DNA of 64,000 nucleotides from Symbiodinium natans (lineage: Eukaryota; Sar; Dinophyceae; Suessiales; Symbiodiniaceae), in the NCBI GenBank assembly GCA_905221605.1, contig CAJNDS010002755.1, positions 124,001 through 188,000 on the forward strand. Direction: 5' to 3'. Made by a program: the position numbers and the translations under genes. The notes under the pieces are model-generated. The model had not been told where the DNA came from. It was given only the letters and a program-made list of their open reading frames with translations, and did no database searches. Shown here in pieces: positions 1 through 11,017 of this stretch (positions are counted from its first letter, which is position 1; every line of letters starts with the position of its first letter).

Positions 1-1220
1 TCTTTTCAGTAACCATGAATTGTCGCCCAGCTGGTTTGCCAAAACCGCGGGAGCTCTGTTGCGTGAGCTTTTGCCAAGGCTATGTGATGTACACGGCAAA
101 GCTCTTGATCGGCCTGTCTGAGGGACTTCAATGGGAGACCTGGCATTCAGCATCGCACATGTTAAGCTTGACATGGTGTAGCCTTGCTCCTGGATGTTGT
201 GTGTTTTTGTTTACAAAATCTTGTTGGGCGTGTTTTTTCCCTTTCAGCCCGCATGGTCTCGCCACCTCATGACGTCATCGCCGCCCCATGGCGGCCCAAT
301 CGCCTCGATAAGTCCAAGTATGCAAACGTGCCCGCATCACAAGGCACGGGGTCCCGCACTACAGTAGCCCACTCTTGCTCCCAACCTAATTGATTTTGCG
401 GCCTTCGCCATCATGGCCCATCATGTGTCTGTACAACGTCACAATGTCGGAGCGTCGGGCAAAAGCCGCTGCGGGTGTTTCTTAGTGGCCAGTGCCGGGG
501 ACGCAGAGCCCCTTAGTGGCTTTGCAGCTCTCCGACTTTAGTCCAACTTGAGGTGTGGATGCCGCTTTGGGTCGTTAAGTGCGCTACGGCCGAACAGTTG
601 CCGCTGTGGATCAATCTGTCCGGCTGCGTGGCAGCCGGTGTCGGCAGTGGCCGCTGGGTCTGCAACTAACGCGTGCGAGGTATGAGCTGCAGTTCTTTTG
701 TGGCTGGGATGTCATGTCAAGAGGGGTTGCAAGTATTGAACTGTCCAGACCATTGACTTGTTCTGATTGGCAGGCCTGGGCATATTAATTGCCGGCTTCA
801 GCACAGCACATAGCCTTCCCTATGCAATTCCTTTCCAGATCGAGGTGCCGTTGCAGCCAGTGGAGCTGCTAGAAGTGTAGAAGTGCGCTTGCCCTGAGCA
901 CACCTCCAGGCGTGTTTTTTGTTCCTGCTGCTGGCAGCGATGATACTGACGCCCGCCAGTGACCTCGCAGTTAGTAGTGCAGAGCTGAGACTGTCTGAGC
1001 CGCTCAGTTCCAAAGCTTTCGAAGTTGGCTGCCCTTAAGACAGTGAGTCAGCAAGGTGCTGAGAAAGGGACGGCAGTCAAAGACGAGATCGTTCATTCAG
1101 AGTTCTGGTTGCAAATAGCAGAGAATCATATCCAGCTTTGACCTCTCCAAGCATTGGCCAAAAGCCAGTTTTGATCATCAAAAGCAGTCCTCCTGACCAC
1201 AGGAGAAGCGCCTGCGTGCT
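1..1220. other. No confident gene; one weak exon candidate
   Basis: I find no recognisable protein here. A short open stretch at about 244-390 (+) follows a pyrimidine-rich tract ending in CAG and could be an exon, but it resembles no family I know. The rest reads as intron or intergenic sequence without repeats. Confidence 0.3.
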
Positions 1221-1757
1221 ATGTCTGAGATTTCCAACTCCAATGTGCCAGACGGAAACTGCGACAACGTGGAAACCAGCCAGCCTTCTACTCCGCGAGC
1301 CCGTCCCGGCAATTTGTTGAACACCATCAGAATCGCAGAGGACGTGCCGTTTCATGAGCAGCTGACCCTACTTTGGCAGAACACGCTGTTCTGCCGGGCA
1401 ACTGTCGCGTTTGCCACTTCCAACTACATCAATGCAGGTCTTGCTTTCATTTGGATTCGCCTTTTCATCCAACTCTGGACAATGGAGAAGCAGATTTCGG
1501 TTGTAAGCTTCCTGGCGATAACCGGTGGAGGCCATCGCTGCGGGAAGTTCTGCCTTTTGAGAGTCGTTGTGGAACACAACAGTACTGACACTTCAGAACA
1601 AGTCAATGCAGAACACAGGATGAAGCACCGATTGCGCGTTTCAAAAGGTTTAGAAGGCCGTAGTGGTAGAATGTCTGTGCGTTCCAATGAGTCCTTCCAT
1701 GGTCCCACATTCCAAACTGAGACTTTTTGGGTTGCACGTCCTCTTCTCAAAATATAG
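1221..1757 (+). CDS. Hypothetical coding stretch with a hydrophobic segment
   Basis: A 178-codon open frame. The first ~95 residues look protein-like: a polar, Ser/Asn/Pro-rich start, then a hydrophobic segment at about residues 55-90 (contains INAGLAFIWIRLFIQLW) that could be a membrane helix. The second half looks less natural and probably runs into an intron. I do not recognise the family. It lies 1 kb upstream of another hydrophobic block, so both may be exons of one membrane-protein gene whose 5' end is outside the window. The start codon is only the first ATG of the frame and may not be real. Confidence 0.35.
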   Translation: MSEISNSNVPDGNCDNVETSQPSTPRARPGNLLNTIRIAEDVPFHEQLTLLWQNTLFCRATVAFATSNYINAGLAFIWIRLFIQLWTMEKQISVVSFLAITGGGHRCGKFCLLRVVVEHNSTDTSEQVNAEHRMKHRLRVSKGLEGRSGRMSVRSNESFHGPTFQTETFWVARPLLKI

Positions 1758-2770
1758 AGGGTTTCCGAGTAGACGAAAAAGAAACCGATTAAAGTAGAAA
1801 CAGAAGTTTTCCTCTCAACATACACAGGAAACGGAGGCTTGCCTAGCCTATTTGAAGGAGGGGGAGGGGGCCCATATAGAGGAAATTAAGGTTTTTCAAG
1901 TATTTTGTACTGTAAAGGAAACAGATGTTTCCCGCCTAAACACATGGAAATGGAGGCGTCCTTCTAAGAATAGAGCATATGAGTTTGACCATCCCAGACA
2001 AAGTTAACATAAAGCATAGAGGAAGACAAAATGTGCAGTTTTAGCGGCCTGGTTGCAAAAGGTACGGGTCCAAAAAAAGGCAGCTGAGGTCAAGAGACTG
2101 TGTGTAGGCTTCTTGTTAGCGTGTAGGATTTTGCGGTTTAGACGGGCTCAATGGTCTGTAAGGTTTGCTTTCCTTTTTGGGGTATGAGTCTTTTTAAGGT
2201 TGCGGGATGTTGAGGGTTGTAGGGTTGTACCCAATCTTCGATTAGAGCTATGCAGGTAAATCAAGATGTTATGTGAGAATTTTGGCAAGAAGGCTTTAAT
2301 AGGGCGACGCAGCAAAGCAACAGTGCAATGGAGCGTGGAGATGTCACGCCAGAGCACCGCGGCACAGCTGCTAGCGCCAGGTTCAGGGTGAAAACATTCG
2401 ATACATGTAACGAAACATGCTTGCTTCGAAGGACAGCAGGCCATGAGCATAACTATATGAATTCATTTGGATCCAACATCAATCCTTCAGTGCTTATCAT
2501 GTGATCGTTATGACTGCGCAAATGGGGCTGAGCGTAGTACAAATGGTTGTCGGATATGTTTGCAAATGAAGGGGCTGCTTGCCCCATCCTCCGCACTGGT
2601 TCTGCTTTGTCTCAAAGTCGGGCATGCTTGCTCTTGGGGGGCTGTGTCCATGTTCTGCAGCCGGGAAAAGAAACATCACCTTCGCCATGGTCAGGCACCT
2701 CGGTATTTCACTGCAGGGGACAAATAGTGAAGCCCGAAACACATCTCCGCCCCTGTTGAAGCTAACAAGG
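1758..2770. other. Non-coding stretch
   Basis: Locally A/T- and GGG-rich sequence with no convincing exon and no repeat. It includes short G-rich stretches near 1,855-1,875. Likely intron or intergenic sequence. Confidence 0.3.
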
Positions 2771-2774
2771 CCCT

Positions 2775-3430
2775 TTGCAACCTCGGTTCGACACCAGAGC
2801 CTCATCTTTGCGTCTTGTTTTCATGTTGTCTATTCAGTCATTGTCGGGCTGGCAGGCGGTGCTATTGGAATAGCGCTCAGCAGCAACATAGAGCAGGGAA
2901 ACGACATTCATCGCATCCTCATCTTCCTGCAGAAAGCGATGGCAGCTTCATGCTTGGGTGCGCTGATGACTGTCGCAGGCTGTTCGGCCCGAGAGCTCCG
3001 CTTTACTCCTTGGCTGTTAGATCTGCGTTTTGGCTCCGACAGGACTGCTTGTGCAGCTGCTTCAGACGGGGTCTCCTGCTTTGGCAACGTTGGCTCTGAC
3101 CTGGGGCGGCATCGTTGTGCTTTGCATGGGCCTTGCTGCAACAACGGGGCTCATTCAGAGACTTGGCCAAGACAGCATGGCCCACGTGGAGGATCGTAGA
3201 ACCGTTGCAAGTTGCCAAGGATTGTCTGCAACAACTCTGTGGAGAACGAGAATGTGCGGAGTTTGGGCGTTGGCATTGTGCAGGGTGCCAACAACTTCAT
3301 TGGCAACTCTCTGGGGCCTTTGCTGCCGCAGATGGCATCTAGGCTCTGCCAGAGTCTAGCTTTCTGGCTGTGCTGATGGCCTTCAAGTGGTGCGTCCATT
3401 GCTGAGGTGATGGACTTGCTTGCCAGATGT
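2775..3430 (+). CDS. Membrane-protein-like coding block spread over three frames
   Basis: Three overlapping protein-like readings follow one another. The first (about 2,790-3,000) has two hydrophobic segments, including VIVGLAGGAIGIAL and a helix near residue 60. The second (about 3,024-3,190) contains LATLALTWGGIVVLCMGLAA, another probable membrane helix. The third (about 3,215-3,370) contains GVGIVQGANNFIGN and PLLPQMASRL. No AG/GT-type borders long enough for introns separate them, so the block is either joined by very short unusual introns, broken by frameshifts, or an old pseudogene. I cannot name the family. A polytopic membrane protein is an inference from hydrophobicity alone. Confidence 0.4.
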
Positions 3431-5985
3431 ACAGCTGCCAATGCGGCTCAGGAGCTTTTCTTCGGCAGGGGCCTTGCCAGTAGATGGACGCGGCAAAGCG
3501 GGACATTCTGCAGACTGCACCGCTCCCGCCGACTCAGGTGCTGTGAGCATCGTCGTCGCGGCATTCCTCGTTTTCGTGTGTGTAACATGCGCACTTGCAG
3601 AGTGCCAGACGCTTGACTTGAGAACACATGCCTGCGTTCTGTGTTGGATAGCCATATCCTGGACGCTGTTATGGACTCTTGGACATTTCTGGTGGCTGGG
3701 GCCTACTGTAGAGAGCTGAAGGCGATGCTGAAGCTGCTCACGCAAAAAAGCATAGCTAGAGTCAGCAAGGAATAGCCCGAGCCTCTGCTTGAAAGCCAAG
3801 TGACCTACCAGCGAATAACTGCAGGAGTCGTGTCAAAGAGTCACAAGAGATCCTGCCCAAAGTGATGGAGGACAGAAGTAACCGAGCCGGTTCCATGAGT
3901 CATGCAGGTCTAGACAAGCAGATCAAGAGTGCAAGATTGCAAGAGCGAGAGTGAGAGCTAGAGTAAGAGTGAGAGTGAAAGAGAGCATGCAGAAAGAAGG
4001 AAGGGAAGGGAAGCTGCGGCAGCACGTGCGGAACGCTAGTCAGCCGATTGAGAAAGAAGGGATAAGCTATGGACATTGGGGTGTGATGGGTGTCAGCGCT
4101 GGAGCCGGGTACGACTTGTCAGGGCCGGGCAGAGCAAGTAACCAGCTTGACCAGCTGAAACGAATGTTTTCCACGTTCCCCCAAGCCACCTCCTGAAAGG
4201 TTGCTGAGCAGCACCCACCAAGCACAAGACCTTCCTCACCTTCCCTTTCGGATTGTCAGGACCATGCTGAGCAACCTCTCCTCAGCATCTGCTGCGTGGA
4301 CCCAACTGTGATTGACGACAAAGTTGAGCTCTTGGATGCAGCTTGTGGAAGAACCGTTCCATATGAATAAAGAGGCCCAGAGACGTGCAGCACCAGTGGC
4401 ATTTTCATAGAAGCACAGTTGCACCCACTTGTCCTGTAAATGCGGCCGATGCTGCTGAAGGCCTCACGTAGCATAATTCGAGAATTGCAAAATCTGGCAC
4501 GTGGTTTTGACCGGCCCGCCGGCGTTCGCACTTGCAGGCAAAACCTGGCAAAAAAACCGATCGTCCTGGCCAAACGAGGGTTGGTCACGTGTGTTGGCAA
4601 TGTGGGCATGGCATCTAGGAATAGGTGCCATAGCCACTTTGCCCACATTTTTTGATACTTTGATACTGTGCGCTGCCATCGCATGACGACATGTCAGAGC
4701 AGTTGCTGACTTCTGTAGAGCGACGGCATGCCTTGGTGGTGTCCGCCAAGAAGACGCCGGAGGTTTCAGTTTCATCGCCAAAACTGGCTGAGCGAAGCTG
4801 AGATCTGACCTTGCCCCAGTCCGCGGTTCGAAAATAAGGACAATGCTGCCATTTGCAGGTGAGTAGCTTCGGTGGTGTTGCCCTCTTTTCTTGTTGGCAA
4901 GGCCGGAGGTAGACAGTTGTACTCGCAAGTTGATGCCGAAGATTTATCAAGGCGGGCCTTTGACGCAGCTTGCTGCATCACAAGCCTTTATTTCGCACTG
5001 AACCAGGGCATGGGAGCATCTTCATTCCAAAGAATCGAAGGCGTGACGTAGTACCTTTACGTGGTGAGTTGTTCCGCGCTTGTAAGAGCGACTGGAGCAA
5101 TCGCAGGGTGTACTTCTGCATGTTGGTTGCTGCGCAGCCATAGGCAGAAGCGGGCGTTCGGCATCTTCAAGATACGGAGCAGGAGTCGATAATTCCGGAG
5201 GACGAGTCTTGCGCAGCGCTTGTGCAGTTTGTCTGCTCTGTTCGGATGGCTTAAGACATGTGCAGTCCGTGGTGGCATCCAAGGGATGGGAGTTCCCAAC
5301 TGGCACACGCCTGGAGTTCCAAAGCCCGTTGCAGGACCGGGTAGAGCAGTGAGCGAGAGACGTGATTTCCGATTACGTCATATCGCCTCAAAGTTGTCTT
5401 CTCAGGATTTTGTCTTTGGCAGCGGGGCAGCCTCTTCGTTTTTGGTCGCGTTGGCCGGTTATAGGCGACTTTTCTGGAAGTTGAGCCAGTGCAGAGCTGG
5501 AGGGCGTCCTGCTGAGTCCTACTTCTGCCGAGGTACAGCATGATCGCAGTTAGCGTGCCTTCCGAGTTTGCTTTTGGCATTGATCACCAAGAGGCAACGG
5601 GCGAGCTGCAGTATTTGAGGCTGTCCCTGTAGCAGTACCACAGCAGGCCGTAGTGAAGATGGTGGACGCCAGTATCCAGGAGCGTGAGTCCTGTGCCAGG
5701 CACATGGATTCGGGTAGATCATGTCAGCCAGATAGAAGTTGAAGTCACGCACGCATTTTCGCAGATTAGGTAGGGGATTTGTTTGCTGCATGCAGGCAAT
5801 CCTACGCAGTTCCCATGGCATTCGTGCGGAATTCGTCGCGACTTCGACGCCTCTTATGTTGTCTTGTATCGGCTGCGGGCTTGAACTTTCAAGCTTGCAG
5901 CAGCCCATGCGTTTTACCCCAAGGTTCGAGTCCACATATGGACCATCTGCCCTGGCTGACGGGAGGCGCTGTTTCGAAGTGTTGA
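3431..5985. other. Mostly non-coding; a GAGAGT-rich patch
   Basis: No exon I can defend. A purine-rich low-complexity patch (GAGAG/GAGTGA units) occurs at about 3,935-3,992. Several short open frames occur in all six frames without protein-like continuity. Probably intronic or intergenic. Confidence 0.3.
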
Positions 5986-6039
5986 ATTCAAGCCTGTCGT
6001 TCACTAATGGTTCTGTGCAGAAGCCTTGTTTAGGCTGTT

Positions 6040-6676
6040 GAGATTGAGTTCGCAAACAGCCGATGACACGGTCCTGGGAGCAGTGACCATTTTCCCGCAT
6101 TTGACCTTCATGAATGGTGGGTACTACAAGGTATGTTACAGCCCAGATGGGAGCATGACAGGCAACGAGCTTCTGAATACCATCATTCCAGTGGATATAC
6201 GAGTCATAGGAGTCGCATCAGCATGCCTGGGAAGTGGGTGTATCGCAGAAGAGCGCTGGGATTGCTACGTCTCATATTTCGGAGAGGATACGAGCAATTG
6301 CTTGATCGACTTCCGTGCTTTTGGGGGTGGCCGGGAGGGTTGGACGGTCGAAGCAGGTTCTTCCAGCAAATCGTCGTGGACAGCAGCTTGGGATCGAGAC
6401 ACCTTCCTTTTTGGGAACTTCATCCCTGCACCCCCGAAGCGCTGCTCTGATGTGGTGACTGCAGAGTACATCATGCCTGAAACAGCTATCTTTACGGACT
6501 TCACCTGGGCACCTCCGACCGGCATGGGCTTCATTACCGACGCGTTCACAGCACTGGAGATGCCCGCAATCCGCAGAGAAGTTGCCACAGACGGCTACAC
6601 CATGTCAGTGTGCTACTGCCCCAGTTATGATGGTCCCGTTGATGCCACGAACGACCCGTGCGACCATGCCACTTAG
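6040..6676 (+). CDS. Ectodomain repeat exon with Cys-Tyr-Cys motif
   Basis: One open frame of about 210 residues and clearly protein-like. It contains YYKVCYSPDGSM near its start and YTMSVCYCPSYDG near its end, with further cysteines between (SACLGSGCIAEERWDCYV). The VCYC/VCYS signature recurs at about 8,980 and 10,980, so this is one copy of a repeated extracellular-type module. Such Cys-rich, VCYC/VCWC-containing giant proteins are, from memory, frequent in dinoflagellate gene sets but have no assigned function. The downstream neighbour (6,745-6,835) seems to continue the module. The exact exon borders are not fixed. Confidence 0.6.
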
Positions 6677-6744
6677 CTAAGTGTTGTTGACTTCATGCTG
6701 CAGCCCACATCACTTACGAACTGCAAGTTTGTTTTTGGGGGCTC

Positions 6745-6835
6745 GCGAGGCCAGCGAGTTCATCCAGCAAATTGGCGTGCTGTATTACTGGCTATTAAGG
6801 GTCTGCCACTTGGCGGCTTGTGTCAAAACAAGGTG
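6745..6835 (+). CDS. Short exon continuing the ectodomain module
   Basis: Reads EASEFIQQIGVLYYWLLRVC in the + strand, directly downstream of the VCYC-containing exon. The FIQQIGVLYYW stretch looks strongly protein-like and hydrophobic. It is assigned to the same large gene by position and orientation. The intron between about 6,677 and 6,740 is inferred. Confidence 0.45.
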
Positions 6836-6954
6836 AACTGCGGTCCAGTGCCGGACTAGCACAGAACCCCAACCTCAGAACTCCCTGCCCTCAACATCTG
6901 GGCTACTCATCAAGGGCAAGCTTGGGCATGATCGGAAACTCCAGGAATGCTTGG

Positions 6955-7161
6955 GAGTGTAACCTTGTGAGATATTTTAAGGTGGGGGTATCTGCGGTCG
7001 ACTCTACTTACACAGGTGACGTTGGTGGGACTGCATCCTGTGGTGTTGTGGCAGAGCCCTTCCTGCGTGTGCTGCCGCAGCAGCCCTTTGCCTTGCGCTT
7101 GCAGTGCCCTCCGGGTGGCACCTCTTGCTTGGGAAGGTCGGAGTGGCTGAGCTCGACATAG
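6955..7161 (+). CDS. Probable ectodomain exon, Cys/Pro-rich
   Basis: Open frame ending at a TAG at 7,159, with a Cys-rich tail (FALRLQCPPGGTSCLGRSEW). The style matches the surrounding ectodomain blocks (PP-G and paired Cys). No family can be named. The sequence turns abruptly AT-rich just downstream. Confidence 0.4.
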   Translation, partial: ECNLVRYFKVGVSAVDSTYTGDVGGTASCGVVAEPFLRVLPQQPFALRLQCPPGGTSCLGRSEWLSST

Positions 7162-7229
7162 CGAAGGAATGTAGTGAGGGTTTCGTTTCACAAGTTGTTT
7201 TTGGTGTGTGTGAAGGGCCGCTATGTATA

Positions 7230-8395
7230 ACACTTTTGTTGGGCCCTTACATCTTTACGATTCTGTAGGAGTCTATTGTTAGTGATATTATTTCTATTAC
7301 CACGTCCCTTTGATCTTCTACCTGGTGAACTAGAAATTTTGGGTGTAAACGAGAACTATTGAGTTAATTAACCGAGATTGAAGAACAATAGATTGCGGAT
7401 TTGCTCAAACAATATCATTCTGGAAGCGCCTGTCACCTACTGGACCGTGAGAAAGACATAACAGAATTGTACCAAACAGCATTAAAATGGCAATAATTAA
7501 TCAGAATTAGAAGACAGATATGAATATGAAGGATACAGAAATGATTATATGAATGTGCACGGGCGATACAAATATCAAGTTAGCCTGTGAAATCATTAAT
7601 CGATGGTGTTATATGTATTTAGTATACTTCTTTTCCCAAGCCGTGAGCCCCTATTAAAGATTTGAATTCAATAGAAAGACATAAAAAAAGGAGTAAGAAA
7701 GATATGAAATACGAAATTTCTAAACTTGATAATTTTAAAGGATTCTTACTGGTCTTTTCGTGGTTTAGAAATCAAGTACTATTCGCTTGTAAATATTATC
7801 AAGAGGGAAATTGCAACAATAAATGTGCGAACAATACTGTAATTGGGCCCTTAAATATTCCTTGTAAACTAGTAAATGAAACGGATGCATTAAATATTAC
7901 ATTATAGTCTGTGAGTTTATAAGTTGTTCATTAAAATGAGTGAAGCGAATGGAGATAAGAAATAGAAATGCACGAAAATAGGAAAGGCAAATAGAAATTC
8001 CAAGAAGACTATATTCATAATGCAATGTTCATGAATGCACATTATTACTGATTATAGCTTGTTTCATTCACTTATAGTAGTCTTATTACAAGTGAGCTCA
8101 CTTCGTGTCTAAAGTAATTTCAAAGTTTTTAAAGTTTAGAAAGTTGTACGGGCTTAGTATACACTAACCAAAGAAAAGGCCCATAAAGAATACTACTACA
8201 AGACCCATGAAATTGGACGAACTAGAGTGTAATGAATCAGCGAGTGAAAGAAGAGAATGAGCGCACGGATTACATGAACAATAAAGACACAAGATAACAA
8301 AGGGATGTGTTTTGAGGTCTACTATTTGGTCCTCTCGGAATTAGTGCATGTCACTCACTCTTTGTAATCATTCGTTCATGCGTTTACACTTTTTA
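7230..8395. mobile_element. AT-rich island of foreign composition
   Basis: About 1.15 kb that is visibly AT-rich against a GC-balanced surround, with sharp edges on both sides. It contains one 81-codon frame at 7,662-7,907 (Lys/Asn-rich, no family recognised). GGGCCCTTA occurs at about 7,238 and again near 7,846. I saw no convincing terminal inverted repeat, transposase or organelle gene. An inserted element, an AT-rich intron or organelle-derived DNA are all possible; calling it mobile is an inference from base composition. Confidence 0.3.
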
Positions 8396-8580
8396 TGTTG
8401 CTAGCGGGGTATTGAGGTGGAGAGAGCATGCAGCTCGTTTTTGCCTCGGGCTGCTGAAGGCGACCTTTCTCGCTGTTTCCCCAAGCTGAGGAACAGAATC
8501 AAGTTCATTCCTGGCACCTGTTCCGTCTGCGCGATGGGTGAAGCAATCAACAACTTGCCAATCTGGGATCAAAACTCGCG

Positions 8581-9033
8581 CTGCCGTGCTGGGGATTCGG
8601 CTTCCTGGCACAAGAAGGGCGGGAATATTGTCTTGACCTCATGACGGGTGCAAAAAGGTCAGCGAGCAGCTGTTCTTCGACCCTCCGCAGTATGACGAAA
8701 ATGGGGTTGAAGTAGATCGCGCCACATATCGTTACGGAGGTGGCCGATTTCAGTTGGACAGAGAAGCTCGCACGTGTGCCCGTATCCTGGCAGGCGACAG
8801 GCGCGACTTCAAATTCTGGGATGACCCGAGCCTTCTAGGCCCCTTGCAGGATATGGATGGATGAAGATGTTCAAGGAATCGTTTCAGTGTCAAAGAGCTG
8901 GTCAATGGGCATCTGTGTCTTCGCCACCCAAGGAAGGTTGCCCATGAGCGAGCAGGTGCAAGTTTGCTACTGTGACGCAGAATGCCTCTTGGCAGGCTCC
9001 CAGGGCTTCTTGAGATACCTCCACAAAGATTGA
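8581..9033 (+). pseudogene. Ectodomain module with two frame-breaking indels
   Basis: A continuous protein-like reading runs through three segments. Segment one (8,581-8,656) contains LAQEGREYCLDLMTGAK. Segment two (8,658-8,861) contains EQLFFDPPQYDENGVEVD and FKFWDDPSLLGPLQ. Segment three (8,860-9,030) contains EQVQVCYCDAECLLAG. The first shift lies in an A5 run (8,652-8,656), as if one A were missing. The second lies at a tandem GGATGGAT (8,855-8,862), as if four bases were duplicated. The two shifts restore the starting frame. The VCYC motif places it in the same family as the 6.0-6.7 kb exon. It is either a decaying copy or a region with assembly errors. Confidence 0.5.
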
Positions 9034-9073
9034 AGGCTTGAGCTGTGCCATACAATCGACTGCATGGAACTCT

Positions 9074-9131
9074 TTACAAGCAAATTTGAGTGTTTTTTAA
9101 TCGCGATAAAGACACTCAAATTTGCTTGTAA
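9074..9131. repeat. Perfect 20-bp inverted repeat (hairpin) inside a presumed intron
   Basis: Arms at 9,074-9,093 and 9,112-9,131 are exact reverse complements; three further A-T pairs and a G-T pair extend the stem inward. The loop contains ATCGCGAT. It sits between the VCYC block and the next exon at 9,153, that is, within a presumed intron. It could be an introner- or MITE-like remnant or a structured intron RNA. Confidence 0.7.
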
Positions 9132-9152
9132 CTCTGCTTCCTCGGTGCCCAG

Positions 9153-9255
9153 GTTGGAACTTCTACAATTACTTCGAAGTGGGTCGAATCCGATTTGCGG
9201 ACGTGGCAGGTGTGGCAAGGCCGCCCCTGGCTCCTGAGCAAAACATGATTATACT
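9153..9255 (+). CDS. Ectodomain exon following the VCYC module
   Basis: After a CAG acceptor the + frame reads NFYNYFEVGRIRFADVAG and then PPLAPEQN. This position after a Cys-Tyr-Cys block, with an x-VGRIRF pattern, looks like the normal continuation of the module. The frame runs into AT-rich sequence at about 9,250, so the 3' border is probably close to there. Confidence 0.5.
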
Positions 9256-9344
9256 ACAATAATAGAAAAATACTATAAAGACGAGTATAGTCAGAACATA
9301 GTGATGAGCAAAGAGCCCTGACGTTTTTAGTTTTGCCCCTTGGT

Positions 9345-9735
9345 ATGAAATACGACAGGTGGTCCAAGCCCTTTGAGCAGTTCCAACTCATCCAGCCGAT
9401 TGAGACAGTGGAATATGTTACCAAGCCCGGTGGCCTCACGCGCCACGGCAAGCATCGAAAAGACACTTCGCTGTCAGACAGGTGGCACGTCATGTTTGTA
9501 AGCCCGAGAAGCTAAGGCTTTTCGGCGGAATTCGCTCAAACATATCAGAAGGTCGCATGCTCAGCGCAGGGGGACGTAGCCTACTTAGTCCCCGGGCTTT
9601 AAGAATGGCTGAACTGATGCAGCACAGTGTTGTATGCAAGAAGTGCGCGGACGGAACAACCCCTCGGATGTGGGCTACACACATCACTCAAATTGTTCGC
9701 TCGCATAGGGCAGGCGCATGAGCCGTTGCTGGCTT
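9345..9735 (+). CDS. Further ectodomain coding pieces
   Basis: Three protein-like readings in different frames: about 9,357-9,512 (contains QLIQPIETVEYVTKPGG), about 9,515-9,600 (contains EFAQTYQKVACSAQGDVAYL) and about 9,605-9,690 (contains VVCKKCADGTTPRMW, with a CxxC). They are probably separate exons of the large gene, but I could not place splice sites between them. Confidence 0.4.
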
Positions 9736-9749
9736 TTGAAAACCATTGG

Positions 9750-10180
9750 CTCGTCCTGCATTTATAGGATGAGATTGGACGTTTGGTGGGATTATTGATG
9801 ATATAAAATGATTGCAGGGTTTTTATTGGCTTTTGCAGCAATAATGTCTTTTCATTTTTGCTATTGGCCATTAAACTGTTCCCAATATGGGTTGACAGAA
9901 AGTTGGATTTGTATTGTTTGTCATTTAATTGTACCATTATTTGGATATTATTTGCAACTTGATTTGCTTGTTGCTTCAAAATGCGTCTGAAGTTTGTCAA
10001 TTTTGGACAGTGTTTTTGATCATGGTGATTGTTCCAAGAACAACACAACCTGCATTTCTATCTTTCACAAACACAAGCAAGTATTTCGGCCGTCATCTCA
10101 CAAATATATACTGTTGGATTGATGGACATGTCAATTCTCCCACGATAACAGAAACTTTATCTTTGTGATACGTGATCAAC
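9750..10180. other. Second AT-rich island
   Basis: About 430 bp with T-rich and A-rich runs and no protein-like frame of known type. A 149-codon minus-strand frame across it (9,599-10,048) is Asn/Gln/Lys-rich and most likely an artefact of the composition. It resembles the 7.2-8.4 kb island in composition, although I see no long shared sequence. Confidence 0.35.
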
Positions 10181-10586
10181 ATAACAGGTTCGATATCCAG
10201 CGTTTTCACCAATATTTTCAATGTTAAACTCCAATGAAACATCGTGAACGGGTCCCTCTGCTAGAAAGCGTTCGGCGCACAAGCGAACTTGTGATCCAAC
10301 AGACTCGGGAAGGTTTTCACACAACAGAATTCCCAGGCCCTCTAAGCGAGGCTGTAAACTTGTGAGCGGACCTAGCTTAGCTCTGGCAACCTTCAATAGC
10401 ATGCTCGTCAGCTTTCGAGGCGTGCATCCTTACGATAGCTTGGCCTGGCGACGGAAGACCGCGCTGAAACTCCTTGCCTTCGACAATTCGGCAGTCTACG
10501 AACGCCCTGACGGCTTCTTTGTTTCAGTATAGGAGAAGCCCTGTTCCCTCACACGCTGTCAACACATCGCTCCTTGCCTAGGTTCC

Positions 10587-11017
10587 ATGGTCACAATGGA
10601 AGAGTTTTGGAATCTAGACCGGGAGCACACCGCAAAGGGCAGAAGGGGATTGGATGCTGCTCAGCTATACCATTCTAAAGCCTTATCGTTTGGTCTTGCT
10701 ACCAGAGTGTGGCGTTGCCATCGCGACAAGGACTCCTGCGCCAACAACCTCACCGACGAAGCAACGATCAACGGGCCCAATTCAGAAGAAAACGCGAAGC
10801 AGTTCATGGCTTGGGTTGGTCCAGAACCCTCGCAGTACTTGCCTTTCACAGGCGCGTGCCTTTGTCCCAGTCTCTGCTGGAAGGCAGCCTTCCCGTGTCT
10901 ACTTGCAGTTGTATTGCAGCCCCTGGCAGGTTTAGAAAATGATCAGACCTTCTTCTTTTTGCAAGCCGGTACATATGCAGTCTGCTACTGTGCCTTGCGT
11001 GCAGGTGGTGCAAGTTG
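10587..11017 (+). CDS. Ectodomain exons ending in a GTYAVCYCA motif
   Basis: An open frame of 143 codons. Two parts look real: about 10,680-10,835 (contains CANNLTDEATINGPNSEE and KQFMAWVGPEP) and 10,966-11,005. In the second, after a T-rich tract ending in CAAG, the frame reads GTYAVCYCALRAG. The middle part is less natural and may be an intron that happens to be open. The YAVCYC motif is the third copy of the signature in this window. A GT donor follows the motif (GCAG/GTGGTG at about 11,000). Confidence 0.5.

Noticed and set aside
7662-7907. 81-codon ORF as an organelle gene
   Set aside because: No resemblance to cox1, cob, cox3 or plastid minicircle genes; a frame of this length is expected by chance in AT-rich DNA with few stops.
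9599-10048. 149-codon minus-strand ORF in the AT-rich island
   Set aside because: Asn/Gln/Lys-rich composition follows from the AT content; no motif, and the right part overlaps + strand coding sequence.
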